Shown: one piece after another, positions 55,988 through 64,000 of the stretch
Layout: every line of letters starts with the position of its first letter
How positions within the stretch are numbered: position 1 is the first letter of the stretch
NCBI GenBank assembly: GCA_009733575.1
Contig: ML769461.1
Coordinates: 176,399 to 240,398 of the forward strand
Length of the DNA stretch: 64,000 nt
Source: Gymnopus androsaceus JB14
Lineage: Eukaryota; Basidiomycota; Agaricomycetes; Agaricales; Omphalotaceae
Reading direction: 5' to 3'
Notes under the pieces: generated by a model
The model's database searches: none
Told to the model about the DNA's origin: nothing
Seen by the model: the letters and a program-made list of their open reading frames with translations, nothing else
Made by a program: the position numbers and the translations under genes

Positions 55988-56300
55988 TACTCCAGTACAC
56001 TTTATTGCGCTCTGTTGCACTCCAGTGCACTTCAGTACACTTCATTACACTCTGTTGCACTTCCTACATGCACTACTCCAGTGCACTTCATTGCACTCCT
56101 CCAGTACACTTTATTGCACTCTGCTGCACTCTGTTGCACTGTGTTGCACTTCATTGCACTCCTCCAGTACACTTTATTGCACTCTGCTGCACTCTGTTAC
56201 ACTTCATTGCACTGTGTTGTACTTCATTGCACTCTGCTGCACTTTAGTGCACTCCAGTACACTTGAGCACTGAAGTGTACTTGAGTGCACTGAAGTGTAG
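55988..56300. repeat. Degenerate satellite
   Basis: Blocks of CTCCAGTACACTTTATTGC and ACTCTG(C/T)TGCACT, like 38628-38880. The block ends with a few reverse-oriented units (GTGTACTTGAGTGCACTGAA). The sequence just after, near 56355-56390, shares a GTGGAGTGCATGGGATGG stretch with 39810-39845. Confidence 0.8.
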
Positions 56301-56579
56301 TGCATATGGTTAAGTGGATACGGCAAGAGAGCAAGTGGATACCGCGAGACAATACTAGTGGAGTGCATGGGATGGTAGTACAAACAAGTGGAGACTACGA
56401 GAACTGTTCCGTGTGTAGATGAACTATAATTACCTTTAATTCTAACATTCAAACCCTTCCTTGTACCTAGCAACTGCCGCCTCCATTCAGATCAGCACAC
56501 TTTTGAGCCAGGTTATCATGATCTTGCGAAATTCAAATGACCCCAAGGGAAAACAGGAAGAGAAGCAGAGGAGTTGAAT

Positions 56580-56735
56580 GGGTATGGGGAAGAGACTCAT
56601 GAGAGGAAGGGAATTCCTGAGTTTATACCAAGGTGGTTTAGAGTGGAAATGGATAGGTACATGGAGGAGAGGGTGCAGAGTCAGGTCATGGCTTGGGTTA
56701 GCAAAGGTAGAGGCAAAAGCAAGTTAGAATATTAG
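56580..56735 (+). other. Short coding-like frame, unidentified
   Basis: The frame reads ERKGIPEFIPRWFRVEMDRY, continues MEERVQSQVMAW, and ends in a basic tail with a stop at about 56733. It looks like the end of a real protein, possibly from a mobile element. No family assigned. Confidence 0.25.
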
Positions 56736-56816
56736 ATGAGTTTAGACGAGTTTACTAGTTAGCATATTTGGTATGAGCAAGCTCACGTGTTTTTAAAGTA
56801 GAAAATAGCTCATAAC

Positions 56817-57568
56817 TTGCTGAAACATGTGAGAACTTGCTTTTCCTGCTCTTTTCAACACAAGATTCCCAATCTGCGCAAAGGCAAAGATCATACTAAA
56901 GTCATGAGCACCAACATTGATGTGAAAGTGTCTATGATCCAGGATTATCAGCATCTTGATGCTGCTGAAGCAGGTGAGTTAAATTTTGTTGCTTTGACTC
57001 TGACCACTAGTGACCTTGTTTTTGCTAGCTGCACTTCTCCGTTACGGAGTACTTGGATCTCATAAAGAGCCTGAGGATCGTGCGGCCAGCCTGAGTTGTG
57101 TGTTGATTTCTGTAGCTTTAATTAGAGCCTGTCTTGACCAAACACGCACCAGACTACTGGCATTCAGGTTTTTTGATTGAAAGTCCAAGCCTTTTATCTT
57201 GGCTATCTTGTCTCCTCCTTGATTCGGTGGATCCTTTCGGAGCCAATATATGCTTAACTTCTTTTGAAACTCTTGCCAGTGAAGCACCCGATGTTGGAAG
57301 TGCCTATCCAGGGTGAATTTTCCTCTGCCTTTCCTAATTATTGATATCTCCAAACTGAAATTTGTTGCACACAACCAAAACAATTCATGCTTGAATTGGC
57401 ATTTAGTGAACCTACAGAGGCTGAAAAACAGGAGAATCTCAAAAAGTATGGCCTGGAAGGACCTCATGCCGTCACCTATCCTAGACTCAAGAAGATCGTC
57501 CCATGTACCTCTGACTGTGAAAGGTGATTCTGTCCTTCTTATATCTCTTTGAACTTGAGTTTTTACGC
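56817..57568 (+). other. Unassigned region upstream of the reductase pseudogene
   Basis: One exon-like stretch (HTKVMSTNIDVKVSMIQDYQ followed by HLDAAEA and a GTGAGT) and a second (LELAFSEPTEAEKQENLKKY near 57390-57450) have protein-like composition. Neither is recognised. The 203-codon minus-strand frame over this region has no convincing content. Confidence 0.2.
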
Positions 57569-58740
57569 AAAAAATTAAAAATTCTAGATTTGACTTTGAG
57601 TTCAATAGCCCCAATCTTGTCTCAAACTTTCCAGTCTTGTCCACCTGTGTGGTCTGTTCTTCCAATAGCAAAGTTCTATATGCACTGGAGGGCGCAAACC
57701 TATCTGCAACTCCCTAGATGTGCACAATGGGAAAGCCCTTCTGGTCTGCGCATACATGCCTCACTGGTCAGTTGGCTTCTTGTTGTTCCTCATCAAGAAG
57801 CAGGGAACTGGCGGGATGTCAGACTATATTCATAACCTCAAAGTACAACCTCTGCTACTTCTCTCCCCTTTCAAGTACTGAAAAGCTTTGGCATTGACAG
57901 CTTGGCGAGAAACTTGGAATCATGGGTTTTCTTCAGCATCCGCCTTCAATGATTCCTTGGCAAAGTAAGCTTATTGTTTATAAGGACAGTTTCTCCCCGG
58001 TTACTGATGTGGAAGTATATCTAGAAGATAGCTACGATGTTATGACAATGATTACTGGTGGAGTAGGAATGTACGTCGTCATTTATTCTTGGTGCTTACC
58101 AAGTGCTTACTGTGTCACCAGTACCCTTCTCGTACAAATTCTCAAACTTTCCTTATCTGACAAAGAGAACAGAACCGAGTTTGTTCTCATCTATGCAAAT
58201 AAAACGAAAGTGGATATCATCATGTGCGACGAGATAAATAGATATTGGGAGAAATACAACACAAAGCTCTTCGAGGTGGTCCATGTCCTTTCTGAAAAAT
58301 CTGATAACTGGGGAGACAGGGAAGGTATTCCTGCCTTTTCGAACTGCAAGCTGGGCTCAGGCTGATTCACTGACCTTCCAAGGCATTAGTCTCAAGATTG
58401 GTCATCTTAACGCTAAATTAATTTAAAAAATCCACTACACCACCTCCTGTTGCACTTGGAGTAAAGACTTTGGTTTGCATCTCTGGTGAGTTCACTGATA
58501 CTTGCTCACTTGTACTGTTTCAGCTTGAAGACTACTGACAATCAATGTTTTTCCTTCTAGGACCTCCTGGCTTGATTAAAGACATTGCTGGTCCAAGAAA
58601 AGCCAACAATCAAGGTGATCTTTTGGTTGTACTGAAAGACATCGGATATACCAAGGAAGAGGTTTGTTTCCTCTTGTGTTTTCTTTTCATAGGTGGAGAT
58701 ACTGACATATGTACAGGTCCACAAGCTCTAGACAATCTTT
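57569..58740 (+). pseudogene. MCR1: NADH-cytochrome b5 reductase (Mcr1/Cbr1-like) pseudogene
   Basis: The enzyme passes electrons from NADH through FAD to cytochrome b5 at the ER or mitochondrial outer membrane. Visible in order: FDFEFNSPNLVSNFPV and CVVCSSNSKVLYALEGAN (FAD-binding barrel); after a frame change, FLLFLIKKQGTGGMSDYIHN, equivalent to the family VKKYxTGxMSxYIHxL block; MITGGVGMY in place of the GGxGITP nucleotide-binding motif; LSLSDKENRTEFVLIYANKT and KVDIIMCDEINRYWEKY with the following VVHVLSEKSDNWG; and, after introns near 58360-58555, GPPGLIKDIAGPRKANNQGD and VLKDIGYTKEEV, the C-terminal CGPPG block with its Cys lost. Stops and frame changes throughout. Whether the source was the mitochondrial (MCR1) or microsomal (CBR1) gene cannot be decided. 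Confidence 0.7.
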
Positions 58741-60339
58741 AGTTACTGCATTGAATAGCAAGTATATGGTGGAGCTCAGGTAAGCACTTCTCATATTCAT
58801 CTATATCAAGATGTTCAATATCGGCCCATCCACAGCCCAAACGCAAGCAAATTTGATCGATAGCAGAAGAATTACAAATCAGTACAGCAGCGAAATGGGG
58901 AACATTGAAGACTTTGAGTTGAGTAATACAAATGTTTCTTTCCCATTCTTAATAGACCCCCAGAAGTTCCTATTGACCCCCGCCCGAACTTGTATCAGGC
59001 TGCAATTTTGACGATTCTTTCTCCTAAATTAGCATAAATTCGACCTCAAAAGACATGACCTTCTCTGGATTTAGTGTGAATCAAGGCCCGCTGAACTGAA
59101 ATCTTATACTGAGTTAGTACTCAGACAAACTAAAACATTCAAACAAAACACCAGCTGGAGGTCCTCCAGCTCAGCGGGAGTTTCAGGGGCCTTTTGTAAA
59201 TTTTTCCCCAATGTTATGTTCAATCCTCAGCCTCCTCTCACTTTCCTACCATTAAGTAAAGTGGGAGGAGAAGGAAGCATCAGCAAAACCTATATTGTCA
59301 CTGGAGATCTCTGGAGATCTCTAGAGCTTGACAGCTGTCAAAAAAACTGTCAAATTTCTCCAAAGGTCTCCAGAGGTCTCTGGAATAGGTGACCTTGCTC
59401 CAGAGATGCTCCAAATGAATGGGTTTTCTCCAGCAAAAATCCAGGTTTTGCTGATGAGGAGTGATTGAGCATTCCAAGGACTCTGTTTGAACTAATTCTC
59501 GGTTGTGATAAGTATGGACCTGAGCTGGAAGAAGAAGCGGTGCTAGTTCAATCCACGAGGGGAGAAGGCTTTCTGTAGTTGTTCTTGCACCAAGTTGTTG
59601 TATCAATCTCGTAGAGAGTTTGATACCAAGACTCGCTGGTTAGCGCCTGCCAACAAACCTGGAAGTGCCCAATGTTTACCCTAACCACCATACGACCATG
59701 CCATGGGTTATACTCAACTTGGCATGGAACCCAGCCACCGTAATCTTCAAAGCTTTGGTCTTCCCTATGTGGGGCAAACTTATCAGCTGTCAACCTCGAA
59801 GTTGACAGATGTTGAATTTTGGATATTTTACTCAAAGGTACATAAGTGATTAACCTGCTCTAGACAGTCTGAAACTTGGTTTAATTTTATACAACCTAAA
59901 GAGCCTAAATAACTTCGGGTTTTAAGCTATTAAATATATAGATGTTCTGTAATCAAAAGCAGACATTCCACTTGCTTGATAAATCATCTATAGATCAAAG
60001 TTGTAAGTAATTGTGCGAAATAAGCGCCAAACCGCGTGGGTGCCTGTGAACTGTGTACAATCAAAAACCTGTTGATGGGGTCAAATCATATTCATCAAGA
60101 GTATAACAGATTACCTCCTAAGCTTGCTACACTTAAACATGAGTCTGAATAACTTCAGTGAGCTGTTCCGAGATGTAAGTTAAGGTCAATAAGATATTAA
60201 GAAGCTTCTTTGAATAAGAATACATTAAGTGAGTCCAATAAGAACAATGAAATAGTATAAGTTGAGCAACATTGAGTGATAAGACTAAGTATAAAGACAG
60301 ATGAATAATGAGATAACTAAGATGTTTTTTAGATACCAC
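58741..60339. other. No supported gene; one minus-strand frame
   Basis: A 95-codon minus-strand frame (59548-59835) contains DYGGWVPCQVEYNPWHGRMV and could be an exon of an unknown gene. Repeats of CTGGAGATCTCTGGAG type occur near 59300-59400. The rest shows nothing. Confidence 0.25.
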
Positions 60340-60598
60340 TACTTATGATAGGCACCCTCAGGCTACCTCAGGTTAACTCAGGTTGCTCAGGCTGCCTCAG
60401 GTTTACTCAGGTTCACTCAGGGTAGCTCAGGGTAGCTCAGGGTAGCTCAGGCTATCTCAGGTTGACATAGGTTACCTATAACCACCTGAAAAGGCCAAGG
60501 AAAAAGGGATAAACCTGGATGACCTGGGCAGCCTAGGTGACCTAGGCACCCAAAGGAAAGCCTTTGATAACCCAGGGCCCAGACCATTTTTGCTGATG
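60340..60598. mobile_element. Truncated MITE of the CATCAGGAAAAA family
   Basis: Right end GGGCCCAGACCATTTTTGCTGATG matches, in complement, the ends of 40621-40991. The interior has the same CTCAGG and CCTAGG tandem blocks. The left end is not recognisable. Confidence 0.5.
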
Positions 60599-62191
60599 AT
60601 TCATCGTCTCCCACCGATACTAATTCAATCTCACCCAGTGAAGTTGACTATGTAATCTGGTTTCTTCTATGCTCATTCACCACTTGCTGACATAATTCGT
60701 GTTTTACTAGCTCTTATTGCTTTTGGATCAAAGACAATCCCATTGGAAGGCACACAAGGAGGAAATCAGGGCTCTCCGTAGCAAAGTTGAAATTGTTCAA
60801 TGGAAATTTAAGGCTGCTGAGATTGAGATGACTTGCCAAATGGAAAGTTAAAGCTAGCAATTTGTGCAACACACACCTAAACTTTACCATAGCATATCAG
60901 GGCTATCGATGACTTTATCAAGAATCTGCAAACTTGGGAGGATTTGTTAGCCGATGTGCGCTGGGGAGAGAAGAAAAAGACTTGGAGAAATGAGTAAGTA
61001 GTTTTGTAGGTACCAGAATTTAGCTCATTGTACCTCACTCTGTAGACTCTTGGAATTTTTGGTGTAGATTAGATCAGCATTGGTGCACATATTGTAGTTG
61101 ATTGCGGCATTAATTGGCTGAACTTGAAAATAGTGACAATCAGTGCCAGTGAATGCTTATTAAATTTTTATTACGATCTTATCTTTTTGAATGTAAATCT
61201 TGTTGAGGAGGTGAAAGAACGAATATCATCATGTCAGAGAGAAATTGAGAATATTGTGGGACGCAACACGTCTGAATTCCATTGGGATTGTGATTGATCA
61301 TGAGGAAATATAAGCGCTGAATTAGCCTATCATATGCACAGTTTCCTGAGTCATGATTCTATCAAGAATTATGTCACGATTTTAACTTGTCCTGTTACCA
61401 CTATGTGCATCTCGACGGCCGTCGATGTGTTACTTGAGCACAGGGTAGACTTTTCCTGTCTACATCTTCTTCAATCTGCGCATGCTCTAGTTCTCAGACC
61501 TACAATTTGCCCCCTGGCTCAATCCTGGAGCAGCCACAAACCATTCTGCACTTCCTTGAGCTTTCATTTGTGCTATAACCTGAATTTTTGTTACAGCGCT
61601 TTCTTATGTCTATGCTTGTGGTTTGCCGTATCACCATTGTTTTATTTCTGAGTGCTCCCTACAAACTATTCCACATTCCTCAAACCACCTGTTTAGTGCT
61701 TGAGCAGAATTGGCACTGTTGCTAGTTATGTAGCCAATAAAAATGGGGTCCTACAATAAAGGTGAGTTTTGATTTTATGCCTAAATAATGAAGATTGCTT
61801 ACTTGGGTATACTCACTAATAGCCATGTTAAGGAGCACCTGATTCTTAACATGGTTCCAGCCGTCATGGCTGGCATGAGTGGGGTGTGCCATGGTTCTGT
61901 CAATATATATATATTTATTATTTGTTGGGTCAGCAGCTATATAAATGTAAAACATAATTGTTGTCTCACTCGACATAGATAAAAGTGATTCAGTTATATC
62001 TGCTTAATGTAGTGGAATAGTACAATGCATACTACTAAAGCTGTGTAAGGTTGAGGGTTCAAATACTAGGTGTGAACATATTACAATATTTTTGGATTTA
62101 AAAAATTGAGAAAAAACCTATGAGTACCTATAGATACTTGTCAATTTGCAAAAAGTCAAAGCTCCACTTGTGGAATACCTGTACCAGTGGG
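60599..62191. other. AT-rich region without a recognised gene
   Basis: A short frame near 60740-60850 (HWKAHKEEIRALRSKVEIVQ) resembles a coiled coil but is isolated. No domain, RNA gene or repeat boundary was identified. Confidence 0.3.
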
Positions 62192-63361
62192 CCTCTGCCT
62201 AGTGTCACTCAGAGGGAGATGAAGTTAGCCAAAATCCGGACTTGAGGTCCATAAATGAAGCGGATCATGAAGTGCACTACTGGATAGTTATGTGGTAAGT
62301 AATAGATGCATAATAGAAGTACAGTAAGAAGAGAATGAGACAGAAATATATATGAAATAGATCAAATAGAGGGTGAGGAGGGAGGGTGACGAAAAAATGC
62401 GCAGATCCTGCTAGATCTATGTAGATATCTTGTTAGTACTATGTAGAACACTTATCAGGCATAATCTGCGTACCAAGAGCCTTGATATCTAGTGATCTAA
62501 CAACCAGGAATGCAAAATGTGCAATGGATGTGTATAGATCAGGCTAGATGTGTTGTAGGCTCTGTCAGTGACAAGATCAGGTAAAAAAAGGCGAAGCCAT
62601 ACCAGATCCTTGTATCTGAGATACTGTAAACTGAAAGCTAGTAGTCTGTACAGATGTAAGGATGTGCTGGGAGTGATGTTAGAGCTATCAGAGCTGTGGG
62701 GAAAGCGGACTACAACCTTACCAACTCTGGGAGAGATGATGGGGGAAAGGAAGCAAGGAGCACAAGGAATCAGATTGCCTCAGAGCATTCTCACACAGGC
62801 CTCTGCTCAGAACTCCAGCACCTGCATGTGACAGAGGAACAACCCAAATCCTTGGCCCCATGATATGCTCATGGATACAACATCAATCAGCTGCTGATGG
62901 ATGTGAGACCAAAAGTCCGAGTTGAGCATGCAACTAGAATCAAATGTAGCAGAAGAATGACAGTAGCTATGAACAAGCCTGGACCGCAGAAATGACGGCG
63001 ACGATCTGCTGCATAGATGGTAACAAAGCTCAAAGAGCTACATGAGCGGAATGCCTTTTCTAGGAGTGAAAAAGGAAAGTTGCTCAGAATCCAGAGTTGA
63101 GAAATTCAAAATAAAATGCAGCATATTGCAATAAGTACTGCTAGCATGATAGAAGATGCTGGATGCATCTCATAGATTATTTTGACATGTATTTCCATGT
63201 ACCAGGATAAGATATGGAAGGGGGGTGAAATGCAGCAATTGTGTAAATGAATTCATGTGCGCAAAAATGCAATGAATTGTGCATTACAATTGCTGGGAAA
63301 AATCTGTTGTTTGCTGAGGCCTCCAGAAAAGCTCCCTACCCTTGGAATCCGCCTTCATGTC
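62192..63361 (-). mobile_element. Ngaro copy X: old, diverged solo A-B unit
   Basis: Minus orientation, CCTCTGCC at 62192 to CTTCATGTC at 63361. The A repeat is much more diverged than in the other copies (middle part 62830-63230 barely alignable by eye), so this is the oldest copy in the window. Confidence 0.8.
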
Positions 63362-64000
63362 AATATACCTATTCATGGGTACCCAAAACCCACAGGTTTT
63401 CTTGCGGATGGACCTATAAGTACCCATAGGTTTGCCCACCTGCCACCAATCTCTGATAACCACCAGATGCTCAACAATGCTATGGTATGGCTAAGGCCAG
63501 ACTGGCCCCAGCCAATCCATTGCAAAATTGTTGAGATACCTCATACAGGTCTTGCAGTGGGCAATTGGTGCATGAACAACATCCATGTTCAGTGTTATAA
63601 TATATAAGCCAATGTTCAAAAATAGTGCACCAATGCACCCATTGAAAGAATGGAGAGCTAAAGCTAATGATCAGGTCTCACATGCAAAGAAATAAGCCTG
63701 AATTACTTACGAGCTGAAGCTGGAGCAGTAGACCTGCTTGTGTCACTGGAGACATCAGTCTTTTGCACTGTCTGAGATGTGCATTACTGAAGTTGGTTCA
63801 TTGTGCCAATGAGTTCCTGTGCTTGTTACTGACTACCAAGCTCATGTTATACACTAATAACACATATTCACACTACTAATCTTCACTACATTGACCAATC
63901 TACACTAAAGTACTTGAATAAAGTATAGTCACTACATGTATTAGTACTAGTAATAGTCACTACATTGACCAATCTACACCAAAGTACTGATAAAGTATAG
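63362..64000. other. Right edge, no gene; 74-bp tandem duplication at the end
   Basis: The segment CACTACATTGACCAATCTAC at 63884 recurs at 63958, with the following AAAGTACT...TAAAGTATAG also repeated. The array may continue beyond the window. Confidence 0.5.

Noticed and set aside
57060..57671. 203-codon minus-strand ORF
   Set aside because: Its 5' end overlaps plus-strand reductase coding sequence and the rest has no recognisable content; alternative-start artefact.
59025..59105. Possible ITS2/28S rRNA boundary (GACCTCAAA ... CCGCTGAACT)
   Set aside because: Only two short matches with wrong spacing and no surrounding 28S similarity; likely chance.

Overview
The window reads as a transposon-packed region of a basidiomycete fungus, most likely an agaricomycete. 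The reasons are a canonical fungal 5' end of 18S rRNA at 31123, many introns of about 49-57 nt with GT/AG borders, and protein families typical of that group: an Ngaro retrotransposon with a tyrosine recombinase, a pogo-like DDE transposase, a HARBI1-like DDE_4 transposase with a DUF6818/Myb-like partner, and a MULE transposase with a cysteine-protease-like tail. Almost no intact host gene is visible. The host-type genes I recognise, an MSH6-like mismatch repair gene and an NADH-cytochrome b5 reductase, are decayed fragments.

Layout. 1-2.9 kb: the edge of a minus-strand spliced gene, a duplicated AT-rich segment and two MITEs. 3-9.3 kb: decayed coding sequence (a fungal hypothetical gene, then a MULE transposase followed by a cysteine-protease-like domain), split by a solo Ngaro terminal unit. 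9.3-16.2 kb: a full-length Ngaro element with the split direct repeat layout A1-gag-RT/RH-YR-B1-A2-B2. 16.2-20.3 kb: gene fragments split by another solo Ngaro unit and by a 232-bp MITE. 20.3-29.5 kb: three more Ngaro copies, nested and carrying TA-flanked MITEs, around an MSH6 remnant. 29.5-31.3 kb: the tail of a pogo-type transposase, a chromodomain ORF, and 159 nt of 18S rRNA.

31.3-35.7 kb: a 4.4-kb satellite built from roughly 10-bp half-units (TACACTTCAG / TGCACTCCAG) whose orientation flips twice. 35.75-38.63 kb: a non-autonomous element with inverted repeats of about 770 bp. 38.9-42.5 kb: MITEs, unassigned sequence and a truncated Ngaro unit. 42.5-51.3 kb: a second satellite (unit about 170 bp) in an inverted duplication with related Ngaro units at both outer ends; a 4.1-kb pogo element sits inside it and carries a spliced convergent passenger gene. 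51.77-55.57 kb: a PIF/Harbinger-like element with both expected genes, both broken. 55.6-64 kb: a Helitron helicase scrap, satellite, the b5 reductase pseudogene, MITE and Ngaro remnants.

The main story is nesting. Many insertions can be resolved to the base because the interrupted sequence is known from another copy or because its reading frame resumes: TA duplications for five MITE insertions and for the pogo element, TAA for a Harbinger-type MITE, and little or no duplication for the Ngaro units, as expected of tyrosine-recombinase integration. All identifications are from reading the sequence; no database search was run.
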